The notes under the pieces are model-generated. The model was given only the letters and a program-made list of their open reading frames with translations. It did no database searches and was not told where the DNA came from. A DNA stretch of 64,000 bases, from assembly GCA_041390025.1 (NCBI GenBank), contig JAWKQR010000006.1:124001-188000 (forward strand). The letters are read 5' to 3'. How positions within the stretch are numbered: position 1 is the first letter of the stretch; every line of letters begins with the position of its first letter. This DNA comes from JBFFMO01 sp041390025. Its GTDB lineage: Bacteria > Myxococcota_A > Bradymonadia > Bradymonadales > Bradymonadaceae. Both the position numbers and the translations under genes were made by a program. Shown here in pieces: positions 9,465 to 19,272 of this stretch.

Positions 9465-10397
9465 ATGAAACGCTTGCTACTCATGGTCGTTGTGTTATCG
9501 GGCTGCAGTCTGTTCGAAGATGTCGAGCAAGTGCGATTCCGGCCCGGATTCGCCACTGTCGATGCCGGGGCGGATGCCAGCGCCGACGCTGCCGCGGACG
9601 CACAAGGCGACGTGCCGGACATGGAAGCCGACGACGGCATGGCGGACATGTCCGTCGATATGCCCACGACCTGCCCCGAAGTCCCGTGCGATGGCACTCA
9701 GTATTGCGACAATGGCGTGTGCAAACCCGCGGGCCCCTGTCGCCAAGAGGGCTGCAGCAGAGGCTTGATCTGCGCACCTTCCGGGCAATGTGTGACCTGC
9801 GCCGACGATGTCGATTGCGGCGAGGGCGCGACGTGTGAGGGAGCGTTCTGCGTGTGCAACGGCGTGCAGAACTACTGTTCGTTGCCCGGAACACGGCCCT
9901 CGGCCTGCGTGCCATCTACAAGCCTTGATGCGTGTGGACCCGATTGCGAAACCTGTCCTGAGCCACCACCCAACGCCGACGGGATATGCGGCACGGATGG
10001 GTGCGATTTCAGCTGCAAACCCGACTTTGTGCGGCGCGATGATCAATGCATCACTGCGGGGACCACGTGTCCCAACGCCGGAGGCCTCATCGGCGGGGAC
10101 TGTGACCCGATTGCACAGACGGGTTGCCCCAACGGGTTTTTCTGCACAATCCGCAGCGTGTCGGCCAATCAATTCGAACGCATTTGCGCCTTCGATAACC
10201 CCAACGCCACCGCCACCGAAGGTGATTCGTGTGTGGCTGTCGCGTGCGGACCGGGATTGGCGTGTTTTGCTGGGACATGTCGACGTTATTGCGACGTGTC
10301 GAACGCTGCCGGGTGCGCACCGGGTCAGTTTTGTGCGCCACCCATCGCTCCCACCCCTGGCATTGGCTACTGCCATGACGGGTGTTCGTTGAACTGA
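9465..10397 (+). CDS. Cys-rich lipoprotein
   Basis: The product is 310 residues. MKRLLLMVVVLSGC is a type II signal peptide, followed by an Ala/Asp-rich linker (DAGADASADAAADAQGD). The mature region is built of closely spaced Cys pairs such as CPEVPCDGTQYC, CRQEGCSRGLIC, CADDVDCGEGATC and CGPDCETC, the pattern of myxobacterial surface proteins with Dickkopf/EB-like modules. These are presumably disulphide-bonded in the periplasm or on the surface. The next lipoprotein gene begins 16 bp downstream and is probably co-transcribed. No catalytic motif is seen; function unknown. Confidence 0.8.
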   Translation: MKRLLLMVVVLSGCSLFEDVEQVRFRPGFATVDAGADASADAAADAQGDVPDMEADDGMADMSVDMPTTCPEVPCDGTQYCDNGVCKPAGPCRQEGCSRGLICAPSGQCVTCADDVDCGEGATCEGAFCVCNGVQNYCSLPGTRPSACVPSTSLDACGPDCETCPEPPPNADGICGTDGCDFSCKPDFVRRDDQCITAGTTCPNAGGLIGGDCDPIAQTGCPNGFFCTIRSVSANQFERICAFDNPNATATEGDSCVAVACGPGLACFAGTCRRYCDVSNAAGCAPGQFCAPPIAPTPGIGYCHDGCSLN

Positions 10398-10413
10398 TGT
10401 ACTCGGACAATCG

Positions 10414-12339
10414 ATGAAAAAACTACTGGGGATCGCCGCGTTGCTCGCTGCCTTGGGGTGCGAGGACACACAGACCGAACCATCGCTGAATGACGCCGGC
10501 CAAATCGACGTGGGCGTGGATGCTTCGAGCGCCACAGACCTCGGTGTGTCGGTAACCGACCGGGCGTTTGGCGAGCGTGTCGCTAGAAACCTTGAGTGCG
10601 ATCCGCTCGACCCTTTGATCTGCGCATCACCTTGGCCCAACAACGCATTTACGCAGAGTGCTGAGACGCCTACGGGTCTTCGGCTCGCGGTCGCACCGGC
10701 CGCGGTCGCCAAAAACGACGTGCTGCTGCCGCTCAATCGCATCGACGGATTCTCGACGTTGAGCACATTGACCATCGCCTTTGAGGGCACGTTGGATGAA
10801 TCCTCGTTCGGCGGACCTTATGGCGGCGCGGTGCAGCTTTGGCAGACCGATCCTCGGGTCGAGTTTCCATTGGCGATCAAGAAGGTCGAAAAGCGGTTCA
10901 ACACCGGTGCGGTGCAAACGCTGCTCGTCGCGAACCCGCTGCGGCCGCTGAACCACAACAGCGATTACGTGGCCGTGGTGACCGGGCAATTACGCGGCCA
11001 GAACGTCGCCCAAGATGCGTGGACGGCAGTTGCCGTGGGCGCGACGCCCCAAAACGACGACGAGGTCGCATTTGCGGCGTATCACGCCCCGACCCGGCAA
11101 ACATTGAGCGACGCGGGTATTTCGGCCGACCAAGTCATACGGGTGTGGGATTTTACCACCCGTTCCAACGAGAACTTGGTCGCGCTGTTGCCAAACATGA
11201 TGCAACGGTCGGTCGAGGCGGTCGAAAACGATGCGATCAACCTCACGGTCACCAAGGTCACCGTTCCCCAAGACGGCCCCATCGCGTTGATCGTGGAAGG
11301 TTTGATGGGCGGTTTGCCAAACTTCCTTAACAACGATGTGATCGACGCCGACGGGGCCCAAGTTTATGGCCAAACATCGACGGTGTTTCGCGTCATGGTC
11401 CCGCGTGGCACCGGAGACTACCGCGCCGTGATGTATGGGCACGGAACAGGCGGCGAACTTGGGGACCCCGCCTTTGACGACGCGCTCGCAGGACTTGGGA
11501 TTGCAAAGGTCAGCCTTGAGTGGACGGGGTGGACCGAGACCGGGCTTCCACAGACAGCGTTTTTCATGAACCGTGTCTTGGACGGCTCTTGGCGTTCGAC
11601 ATCAAAACTACTGCAGGCACTCGGCCACGGCGCAGCCGTGCAGGCGAGCTTGGACGGTGTTCTGGGCGACCTGCTCGCTGCCGAGCAGATCGATGGACAA
11701 CCCAACCCCGTCGCAGGCCGCCGCCCCGACATGCGCATCCCAGTTTGGACCGGCGGGTCGATGGGCGGCACGCTTGGCCTCGTATACACGCTCGCCAATC
11801 CCACGCTCGATTTTGCGGTGTTGAATGTGCCGGGGGCCGCGTGGACGCATTGGATCCCGGACTCGGACATCTACGCTTTCTTTTCGGTCCTGCTCAACAG
11901 CAACTACCCCACACTTTTTGACGTGACCCACGCCTTGGCGATGGCGCAACTGTTGTGGGACCCGGTGGATGGCGGTGCGTACGATATCCCTGAAGACATG
12001 GTGGCGTTGATTCAAGAGAGCGTGGGTGACCCGATCTTGCCCAACGCGGGCACCAACATGGTGGCGACCGCCACCCGCGCCGTTCAGCTTGGAGAGGTCA
12101 TCGTTCCCATCGAAGGCGTGCAAACGGCGGTCGGTCCTGTGTCACAAACTGCGGTCACCCAATACCGGGTCAACAGCACCGAGCCCTACGCGATCCACGG
12201 ATTTGGTGCCGGTGATTCGCCCGCTGGGGTTGCCGCACGTGCGCAGATCTTGAGCTTTTTGAGCTCAGTTTGGGCGGGCGACCTGTCGATCTCGGTGCCC
12301 GCTGAATGCCCGGACCAAAACTGCGACTTTGGTCCCTGA
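10414..12339 (+). CDS. Lipoprotein with alpha/beta-hydrolase (lipase/esterase-like) domain
   Basis: The product is 641 residues with MKKLLGIAALLAALGC as lipobox signal and an Asp/Ser-rich linker. A beta-rich N-terminal half (about 60-290), similar in layout to bacterial virulence-factor-type lipases, precedes an alpha/beta-hydrolase core. The core shows an oxyanion-type GHGTGG, a nucleophile elbow GGSMGG (the Ser is the likely nucleophile) and a late IHGFGAGD that could supply the catalytic His. It probably hydrolyses esters at the cell surface; the substrate cannot be told. It ends five bp from a convergent membrane-protein gene with no obvious terminator between. Confidence 0.8.
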   Translation: MKKLLGIAALLAALGCEDTQTEPSLNDAGQIDVGVDASSATDLGVSVTDRAFGERVARNLECDPLDPLICASPWPNNAFTQSAETPTGLRLAVAPAAVAKNDVLLPLNRIDGFSTLSTLTIAFEGTLDESSFGGPYGGAVQLWQTDPRVEFPLAIKKVEKRFNTGAVQTLLVANPLRPLNHNSDYVAVVTGQLRGQNVAQDAWTAVAVGATPQNDDEVAFAAYHAPTRQTLSDAGISADQVIRVWDFTTRSNENLVALLPNMMQRSVEAVENDAINLTVTKVTVPQDGPIALIVEGLMGGLPNFLNNDVIDADGAQVYGQTSTVFRVMVPRGTGDYRAVMYGHGTGGELGDPAFDDALAGLGIAKVSLEWTGWTETGLPQTAFFMNRVLDGSWRSTSKLLQALGHGAAVQASLDGVLGDLLAAEQIDGQPNPVAGRRPDMRIPVWTGGSMGGTLGLVYTLANPTLDFAVLNVPGAAWTHWIPDSDIYAFFSVLLNSNYPTLFDVTHALAMAQLLWDPVDGGAYDIPEDMVALIQESVGDPILPNAGTNMVATATRAVQLGEVIVPIEGVQTAVGPVSQTAVTQYRVNSTEPYAIHGFGAGDSPAGVAARAQILSFLSSVWAGDLSISVPAECPDQNCDFGP

Positions 12340-12344
12340 CGCAC

Positions 12345-13025
12345 TTAATCCTCGTGTCCCAAACCCGTGCGCCAAGCCGCCCCGACGGCCAAGCCCAGCC
12401 ACAAAAGATCGTAGAACGAAAGGTCGAACCTTTCCTCGAAGGGGATCGATTCGACGAGGGCGTCTGCGAATGGCTCCACCATACGTTCGCGTTCTTCGGA
12501 CGACATCATGGCCGCACGCTGCACATAGTCAGCGTCCATCGAACGAATCTTTTTTGCCAATTCGGCGGGTGGTTCCACATCTTCTGCGTTGTTGTCGTAC
12601 CACTGCATGATTTCAGGATCGATGTTTCCCTTCCGGTATTCGAGTTGATAGATCCGGTTTCCAACCGTTTCGGGATCTTTGGCTAGTTCGGCGGCGACTT
12701 GGCTTGGGAGAAACAGCACAACCGTGAGCACCTTTGCCAAGATCAATCCGAAGATGGAAAGTCCAACCGCCAAGGCGCCGGTTCCATGGTTTGCAGAACC
12801 CGCTCCACGCACAACGGCAAAGCCCGTGATTCCGCCCACCGCGAACGCGAGATACCCAATCTCGAAACCCGACAGACCGGCCACTGCGGCCCAAACTAGA
12901 GCTAAAACAACACAAGCGATGAGTCCCACCACAAATCCCAAGACGAATCGCGGTTTGTCTGGTGGGCCGGGCTCCAAATCGTCATGTTCTGAATCAGGTG
13001 GCGTGGTTTCTTGCGACTCAGACAT
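12345..13025 (-). CDS. Membrane protein with four predicted helices, unknown function
   Basis: The product is 226 residues. An acidic, Pro-rich cytoplasmic N-terminus (about 25 residues) is followed by hydrophobic helices: FVLGFVVGLIACVVLALVWA, the segment around FEIGYLAFAVGGITGFAVV, one around GALAVGLSIFGLILAKVLTV, and a short C-terminal one. A soluble helical segment rich in Glu/Asp lies between the third and fourth. ATG 13025 follows AAGGGGG. It is divergent from the PPK2 gene. No family is recognised. Confidence 0.7.
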   Translation of the reverse strand: MSESQETTPPDSEHDDLEPGPPDKPRFVLGFVVGLIACVVLALVWAAVAGLSGFEIGYLAFAVGGITGFAVVRGAGSANHGTGALAVGLSIFGLILAKVLTVVLFLPSQVAAELAKDPETVGNRIYQLEYRKGNIDPEIMQWYDNNAEDVEPPAELAKKIRSMDADYVQRAAMMSSEERERMVEPFADALVESIPFEERFDLSFYDLLWLGLAVGAAWRTGLGHED

Positions 13026-13172
13026 GTATCCCCCTTAAGGATGTTGTGGATCATCCACCGAAAGGTGACCGCTAAGGCATTCAGTGTCAAGGCGCGGGAG
13101 CCGTGATGCGGTCTCCAAAATCCGGCTTGCGTGTGAGCATCGATAGGGAAATCATGCGGGCAAGGAGGAACC

Positions 13173-13991
13173 ATGAAAACTTCGGAATGGCTGCGCGCCG
13201 GTGGCAAAAAATTCAAACTCGCGGACGTCCCAACCAGCGGCAGTTTGGACATAAAGGGCAAAAAGATCTCGCGCGAAGAAGCCGAGGCAATTACCGCAGA
13301 AAACATTGAAAAACTTCAGGAATTGCAATTCCTAATGTACGCTGAACACAAACAAAAATTGTTGGTTGTTCTGCAGGCGATGGACACCGGCGGAAAAGAC
13401 GGCGCCATTCGCAAAGTGTTCGGCGCGCTGAATCCGCAAGGCGTTCGCATTCACAGCTTCAAACGCCCCACCCCCACCGAGCTCGCCCACGATTTCCTGT
13501 GGCGCGCGCATCAACACACACCGCCGTCGGGTCACATCCAGATTTTCAACCGCAGTCATTACGAGGATGTGTTGGTGGTTCGTGTGCACGACATCGTACC
13601 GAAGTCCAAATGGAAGGCGCGATACGACCACATCCGCAACTTCGAAAAACTGCTGACGGACGAAGGCACGACGATCCTGAAATTCATGTTGCACATCTCA
13701 AAGGATGAGCAAAAAGAGCGCCTTCAGGCTCGCCTTGACGACAAGACGAGGCTCTGGAAATTCGAAAAAGGCGATCTTGTTGAACGCAGGTATTGGGACG
13801 ACTATCAGTCCGCATACGAAGATGCGATTCGTGAGACGTCGACGGAAAATGCGCCGTGGTACGTCATCCCGTCCGACCGAAAGTGGTACCGGAATTATGC
13901 GATGTCGACGTTGATCCGACACACGTTGGAGAACCTGAACATGCAGTTTCCTCCCCCCGAAGACGGCCTCGAGGGAATCGTCGTGGAGTAA
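13173..13991 (+). CDS. ppk2: Polyphosphate kinase 2 family protein
   Basis: The product is 272 residues, the size of single-domain PPK2 enzymes that use polyphosphate to phosphorylate nucleotides. Walker A is AMDTGGKDG at residues 69-77. A lid-like segment HQHTPPSGHIQIFNRSHYED and the C-terminal VIPSDRKWYRN are PPK2 signatures. ATG 13173 has an ideal AGGAGG. It is followed after three bp by an amidinotransferase-fold gene, and a GH1 gene and an amidohydrolase follow closely, making a probable operon. Whether it makes ADP/ATP from AMP/ADP (class III) or another nucleotide cannot be decided from sequence alone. Confidence 0.93.
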   Translation: MKTSEWLRAGGKKFKLADVPTSGSLDIKGKKISREEAEAITAENIEKLQELQFLMYAEHKQKLLVVLQAMDTGGKDGAIRKVFGALNPQGVRIHSFKRPTPTELAHDFLWRAHQHTPPSGHIQIFNRSHYEDVLVVRVHDIVPKSKWKARYDHIRNFEKLLTDEGTTILKFMLHISKDEQKERLQARLDDKTRLWKFEKGDLVERRYWDDYQSAYEDAIRETSTENAPWYVIPSDRKWYRNYAMSTLIRHTLENLNMQFPPPEDGLEGIVVE

Positions 13992-13994
13992 TGG

Positions 13995-14963
13995 ATGCAG
14001 CACGAATCCCCCGTATTCTTGATGAGTCCGCCACGTAAGGATTGGGCGATTCGGGGACGGTCTAACCGAAACTCCGAACACGCCGATGCGCCTGATCCTG
14101 ACAAGGCGCGGCTGGAGTGGAGCATGCTCGCGGACGCGATCGTCGCGGCCGGCGGGGAAGTGGTGGTGTTGCCTCCCAACCCCAAGCTCAATCTGACCGG
14201 CCTACCGTATACCGCGGAGGCCGGCGAGTTTTTCCGATTGGGTGAGCAACGTCGTTTCATTTTGCCGCGCATGGGCGTGTTTCATCGTCGCGACGAGGCA
14301 CATTGGATCGGCCTGTTTATGGCAAAAAGCCTGGAGTGCGAGACGGAGCGGCCACCTGCGACGTGGGAGGCTCAAGGCGACTGCATTCGTGTGCTCGGGG
14401 GTCAGGGCATCATTCATACGTTTGGCTCAGGGAAACTCGCGCGCACGCGCGTCCAAGCATACCAACACGTGGCGTGGCGCCTTAGCCCTCTGCGCATCCA
14501 CATTCATTTTCACGCCGACCCCTGGTTTCACGGAAACACGTTCTTGAACGTGTACCGCAACGCCTATCCCGCTCGGCTCGGCGAGCCGGGTCAACGGCTT
14601 CGCGAGGTCATGTTGGTGTGTCCAGACGCGTTGATGCCGGGAGAGCTGGAGCGGCTCAAGCGGTTTGCCCCGACCGTCGACGTGGTGCCCATCACGATCG
14701 AGCAATCGCGTGGCTACGACACGAACGCACTGCAAGTCGGAAACACCATCCTCGCGAGCGACACGTTATCGGATGTCGCGGAGGGCGCGTTTCGGTCCCT
14801 TGAGCTTAACGTGCAGAAGTTGAGCTTTACCGAGCTGTTTGGAAAAGGTGGCGGGGCCCCGGTATGTTTAACGAATCGGCTCTGGGGACTGACCCCAGAC
14901 GAGATTCCTGCGGCCTACCGATGGTCGGTTCAACCGGCCATCGAACATCACACCGACCTCTGA
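13995..14963 (+). CDS. Amidinotransferase / dimethylarginine-dimethylaminohydrolase-fold enzyme
   Basis: The product is 322 residues with the beta/alpha-propeller guanidine-modifying fold. The expected catalytic pieces are present: a His-Asp pair in HIHFHADPWFHGN and the nucleophile Cys at about residue 291 in GGGAPVCLTNRLWG. The N-terminal FLMSPPRKDW and GEFFRLGEQRRFILPRMG loops match related hydrolases. Members act on arginine derivatives (DDAH, arginine deiminase) or transfer amidino groups, and the substrate here is uncertain. ATG 13995 follows GGAG at the PPK2 stop. The product has no signal peptide and is cytoplasmic. Confidence 0.82.
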   Translation: MQHESPVFLMSPPRKDWAIRGRSNRNSEHADAPDPDKARLEWSMLADAIVAAGGEVVVLPPNPKLNLTGLPYTAEAGEFFRLGEQRRFILPRMGVFHRRDEAHWIGLFMAKSLECETERPPATWEAQGDCIRVLGGQGIIHTFGSGKLARTRVQAYQHVAWRLSPLRIHIHFHADPWFHGNTFLNVYRNAYPARLGEPGQRLREVMLVCPDALMPGELERLKRFAPTVDVVPITIEQSRGYDTNALQVGNTILASDTLSDVAEGAFRSLELNVQKLSFTELFGKGGGAPVCLTNRLWGLTPDEIPAAYRWSVQPAIEHHTDL

Positions 14964-14970
14964 GACGCCC

Positions 14971-16620
14971 ATGCGACATGTCTGGCCAGTGTTATTCTTG
15001 GGGCTTTTGAGCTGTTCCAACGACACGTCGAGCAACCCCTGCACGGATTGTGTGGACGCGGGGGTCGATGCTCCACATGACGTGACAACCGATACCTCCA
15101 CACCGCCCGAAGCGATCGTGTTTGGCGCGCGTGGCAGTCTGACGCAAGCCAGCGGCAAAGGCGGTTTCCGTTTTGGCGCAGCGACCGCAGCAGCGCAAAT
15201 CGAAGACGGCCTGACCCAAAACGACTGGTACTTTTGGACCGCTCCCGGCGACCAAGGTGGTCTTGAAAAGGGCGAAGCCTTTGTGGGGGATGCGGTCAAG
15301 GGATTCACCAACGCGACGGCCGATGTGGCGCTGCTAAAGCAGGCGAACTTGGACGCGTACCGTTTCAGCGTGGATTGGTCACGCGTCGAGCCACAACGCG
15401 ACCAAATCGATGAGACCGCGCTCGCCCACTATTCCGATGTGCTTGACGCGTTGGTCGCCGAGGGCATCACGCCGATGATCACGGTGCATCACTTCTCGAG
15501 CCCGATGTGGGTCGACGACTTCCGTCAAGATGACTGCGATCCAAACGCCGACGTCACCGACGCCAATTTGTGCGGTTGGGGCCATCCCACCGGCGTGGAC
15601 CAAATCATCGAAGAACTGGCCGAATTTGCCGGGCTGTTGGCGTCACGCTACGGCGACCGTGTCGACGAGTGGTGCACCCTGAACGAGCCGATCAATTACC
15701 TGCTCGCCTCGTACGGCAGTGGGATGTTTCCGCCTGGCCGGTCTTACTTGCTGACGGACTTCGACCTGCTGGTGACGATTTATCGAAACTACTTGCGCGC
15801 GCACATCGCCATGTACGACGCGATCAAAGCGAACGACACCGTCGACGCGGATGGCGACGGGCAGGCTGCCGACGTTGGGTTCAGCCTGTCGGTCATCGAC
15901 CTGGTGCCCACACGCATGGGCGCAATCAGCGCAGATCCCGAGGACATCGCGGCGCGCGACCGCATCGAGTACATCTACCACTTCTTGTACGTCGACAGCC
16001 TCCTAAACGGCACGTTCGACTCGGACCTTGATGGGATGCCCGACGAACAGCATCCCGAATGGCAGGGCAAAGTCGATTGGTTGGGCGTGCAGTACTACTT
16101 CCGCACAGGCGTCTCGGCGACCCCACCGCTTATCCCAAAACTCAATCTCATCTTCTGTTTTGACCGCTTTGACTTTGGCTCGTGTTTGGCGCGCGAGGAC
16201 GAGACGAAGTGGGTGCCTGACATGGGTTACGAATACTACGAGCCGGGCATCTACAACGTATTGAAGTCGATGAGCGCGCGTTACCCCAGCCTGCCAATGG
16301 TCGTGACCGAGGCCGGCATCGCCACCAACGTTGGAGCACGGCGCGCCGAGAACGTCGTACGTACGCTCGAACAGGTTCAGCGCGCGTTCGACGAGGGTGT
16401 CGACGTACGCGGTTATTACCATTGGAGCCTGATGGACAACTTTGAATGGGCCGAGGGGTACGCGCCAAAATTTGGGCTCTACTCGGTGGACCTCAACACC
16501 TATACGCGCACGCCAACATTGGGCGCGACGGTCTTTGGCGACATCGCGGGCAGTCGCACGCTGACATCTGACCAACGCAAAACCTACGGGGGCCTAGGCC
16601 CCATGACTCCGGAAGAATAA
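14971..16620 (+). CDS. Lipid-anchored GH1 beta-glycosidase-like protein
   Basis: The product is 549 residues. A lipobox near LGLLSC and a Cys/Asp linker precede a GH1 barrel that begins with FRFGAATAAAQIED. The acid/base Glu is at residue 239 in TLNEPINY, and the nucleophile Glu at residue 447 in VVTEAGIATN, where most GH1 enzymes have TENG. The C-terminal YHWSLMDNFEWAEGY and FGLYSVDLNTYTRTP are diagnostic. Both catalytic Glu residues are present, so activity on beta-glucosides or beta-galactosides is expected. Export as a lipoprotein is unusual for this mostly cytoplasmic family. Its TAA overlaps the ATG of the amidohydrolase by one base. Confidence 0.9.
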   Translation: MRHVWPVLFLGLLSCSNDTSSNPCTDCVDAGVDAPHDVTTDTSTPPEAIVFGARGSLTQASGKGGFRFGAATAAAQIEDGLTQNDWYFWTAPGDQGGLEKGEAFVGDAVKGFTNATADVALLKQANLDAYRFSVDWSRVEPQRDQIDETALAHYSDVLDALVAEGITPMITVHHFSSPMWVDDFRQDDCDPNADVTDANLCGWGHPTGVDQIIEELAEFAGLLASRYGDRVDEWCTLNEPINYLLASYGSGMFPPGRSYLLTDFDLLVTIYRNYLRAHIAMYDAIKANDTVDADGDGQAADVGFSLSVIDLVPTRMGAISADPEDIAARDRIEYIYHFLYVDSLLNGTFDSDLDGMPDEQHPEWQGKVDWLGVQYYFRTGVSATPPLIPKLNLIFCFDRFDFGSCLAREDETKWVPDMGYEYYEPGIYNVLKSMSARYPSLPMVVTEAGIATNVGARRAENVVRTLEQVQRAFDEGVDVRGYYHWSLMDNFEWAEGYAPKFGLYSVDLNTYTRTPTLGATVFGDIAGSRTLTSDQRKTYGGLGPMTPEE

Positions 16621-18134
16621 TGCATCGTGTGGAGCACCCCCGGATCTACCTTGGGTCCGACGGCGAAACAACGGACGCTGTGTTGATCGACGGTGGACGT
16701 GTTGTGGCCGTAGGGACCGAGGCACGTGAAACATCCGTGGAAGAGGTCATCCGGCCAGAAGGTGAATGTGTGCTGCCAGGCCTGATCGAATCGCACATCC
16801 ATCTTTGGGGTCTCGGATTGCGGGCGGGAACGGTCTCGCTTCGGGGCTGCACCACCACAGGTGACGTCTATCGCGCGCTGGAGCGTGCGCAGACCGTGGG
16901 CGGTTGGGTCTTGGGACGCGATTGGGACCAGAACACATGGTCGGATCAGCACACGTTGGACCTCGACCAACTCGATGCGCTTTTCCCCCAAACGCCGGTC
17001 TGTTTGCGTCGTGTGGTCGGGCATGCGTTTTGGGCGATCTAGAAGGCGTTTAGCATTGCGGGCATCACCCAGGATTGGCAGCCACCGCACGGTGGCGACG
17101 CGTGGCGCACGAACGGTCGATGGAACGGATGTTTTGTCGACGACGCCATGAAACCCTTCGAAGCCGTCCTCCCACCCGAGACGATCGACGACGACCGGAA
17201 GACCTATCTCGAATCCGCCGCGATGTTGCGCGGGTTTGGGATCACCACAGCCCACAAGGCCTGGATGCCGGTCGACCGTTTGGCCATGCTCGAGGAGCTG
17301 CGTGATCGCGGCGAGCTTGGTGTGCGTCTGCATCTGCTATTCGACTGCAACGATCCGAATTTGGACGCGATCCTGACGCGCGGCCCTTGGGCCGACGATT
17401 GGATTTCAGCCCGTGGCATCAAGTTCTTTGCCGATGGCGCGCTGGGCTCGCGCGGCGCTGCATTGCACGAGCCTTACCTCGATTCGGACGCCCGAGGCAT
17501 CGTTGTCGAGACGCCCGAGACCATGAATCACCGCATTCCGGCGTTTGCGGCCGAGGGTTGGCAGGTCGCGGTGCATGCCATCGGTGACCGAGCTGCGACG
17601 AACGTGCTCGATGCGTTTGCGCGCATCGACGCGGATGACCGCACCAAAACACGGCCTCGTTTGGAACACGCGCAAATGCTCACCGACGAAGACGTCGCGA
17701 GATTTGGCGAGCTCGGCGTCATCGCGAGTTTGCAGCCCATCCACATGTACAGCGATGCCGCTTGGGCCCACGAGGCATTGTCACCGGCCCAACTGGAGCG
17801 CCTGTTTCGCTGGCACGACCTGTCAAAGGTCACGCGATTGGCGGGTGGGAGCGACTTTCCGATCGAAGATCCCAATCCGTGGCATGGAATCTCGGTCGCG
17901 ATGACCAGGCGCCACCGAAACGACGGCGTGTTTCACGTGGAACAATGCCTGACCCGGCAACAAGCGCTGGCCCTGTACCTTGAGGACGGCGCGTGGGCGG
18001 GCTTTGCCGAGGACCGGCAAGGGCAACTGCGCGTGGGCTTCCACGCCGATTGGTGCGCCTTGGACACGGATCCGTTCTTGGCCTCACCGGACGACATCTG
18101 GAACACCCGCTGCCTAGAATCCAGTGTGGGTTAG
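16620..18134 (+). pseudogene. YtcJ-like amidohydrolase interrupted by one in-frame TAG
   Basis: The frame reads a full-length amidohydrolase (about 504 codons) except for TAG at 17040-17042. There GHAFWAI-stop-KAFSIAGI stands where relatives have W-x-N-S-x-A-L; a TCG Ser to TAG change would suffice. Metal-site motifs are intact: IESHIHLWG, the GIKFFADGALGSRG segment, VAVHAIGDRA, RLEHAQML and GGSDFPIEDP. Restart at ATG 17148 would lack the first metal-binding motif. Either the gene has recently been inactivated, the base is an error, or TAG is read through. It overlaps the GH1 stop (TAATG) and converges on the TPR gene with four bp of overlap. Confidence 0.8.
17929..17944. promoter_or_regulatory. 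parS-like ParB-binding site inside the amidohydrolase frame
   Basis: TGTTTCACGTGGAACA is, on the other strand, an exact copy of the classical Bacillus-type parS 16-mer. It encodes part of VFHVEQ in the amidohydrolase. It is the best of the five matches in the window. Confidence 0.75.
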
Positions 18135-19258
18135 ATCAGCATCTTTGGTCCGTCGAGCTCCGCGAGTTCGAGGTCGAGCATCACGGCCTGCAGCAGACGA
18201 CTGACCTCTTCAAACTCTGCCTTGGAGAGCACGCCGCGCAGCTTGTTCAGCGGCAACGTACCGACATCGTAGCGGCTCAACAGCCAACGCGCCGACGCTT
18301 TGATCTGCTCTTCTTCGACCCCATAAGACGCCTTCAAGACCATCGACGACGTGGGCAGACGCCATGTGGCGCGCTCGGCCAGCCATTGAATGGTCGCCGC
18401 CAAAACATACGGGGACACATGTTCGTCGAGGCGATCGTGGCGTGAAAGGGCCCACAAGCGCTGCGCACACAACAGGAGCGGTTCAGGTTCATCGCGCGAT
18501 GCCAGCGATGTCACCAGGGTGTGCAAGCCAGCGGGGTGGGTTGTCAGGCTCAACGCACCATCGGCTTCTTGGAAGTCATCGTCGGGCAACACCACCATGA
18601 ACGCGCGCCGCAGCGTTTCGTTGATCACACGCACGTCCTTCTCGGCCTTTTGGGGCGCGATCTCTGTGGTGTCCAGGACAACCTCGTGGCGAAACTGTAC
18701 GGGCAAGTTGCGTTTGAGCAGCTCGATCAGTTGGTCACGCACACGGATCGCCTCGACCCAGTTCTTCATGCGTTCGTACTGAAGCCCGAGCGCCTCCAAA
18801 ATGGCTGGCTGATTGGGTGCGCGTTCTGCTGCGCCCTTGAGGATGGCCAACGCCGCGTCATGAAAGCCAAGATCGCGCAGCGCGACGGACAGGGTGCGCA
18901 TGTATTCGGGCTCGTCGCTCGTCCCACGAACGCCCACCACCGCGCGAAGCAGCGGCACAATCGCAGCGCGGTCGTGGGTCGACAGGGCGCAATGGCCCAA
19001 TGCATAGTCGATGAACGACTCCGAGGCACCGGCCTCGCGTGCGGCCTCAAAGGTCTGTCGCGCCTCGCCAAACGCATCACGGCGGAACAAACACACCCCC
19101 AATTGCGTCAACGCATGTGGGCGCGTACGCTCTTCCAACTGGTTGTCTGCGAGCAATCGACGCCAATAGGTTTCGGCCGCGGGGTCGCGGCGTGCCGTCA
19201 AGGCTTCGGCGCGCTCAAGAAGCCAAGCCGCAGAATCGACCACGTTATCGTGTGTCAT
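18131..19258 (-). CDS. TPR-repeat cytoplasmic protein
   Basis: The product is 375 residues with no signal peptide. The N-terminal half shows tetratricopeptide-like helix pairs (LTQLGVCLFRRDAFGEARQT, SVALRDLGFHDAALAILKGA, ILEALGLQYERMKNWVEAI). The C-terminal half is helical without clear TPR consensus. Such proteins scaffold complexes and no partner is evident. It is divergent from the His-Glu repeat protein with 14 bp between starts, so the two promoters must overlap coding sequence or each other. Confidence 0.75.
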   Translation of the reverse strand: MTHDNVVDSAAWLLERAEALTARRDPAAETYWRRLLADNQLEERTRPHALTQLGVCLFRRDAFGEARQTFEAAREAGASESFIDYALGHCALSTHDRAAIVPLLRAVVGVRGTSDEPEYMRTLSVALRDLGFHDAALAILKGAAERAPNQPAILEALGLQYERMKNWVEAIRVRDQLIELLKRNLPVQFRHEVVLDTTEIAPQKAEKDVRVINETLRRAFMVVLPDDDFQEADGALSLTTHPAGLHTLVTSLASRDEPEPLLLCAQRLWALSRHDRLDEHVSPYVLAATIQWLAERATWRLPTSSMVLKASYGVEEEQIKASARWLLSRYDVGTLPLNKLRGVLSKAEFEEVSRLLQAVMLDLELAELDGPKMLI

Positions 19259-19272
19259 GGAGCCTCCTCACT

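Noticed and set aside
16716..16731. GCACGTGAAACA as a sixth parS site
   Set aside because: Only one half matches; the left half of the palindrome is missing.
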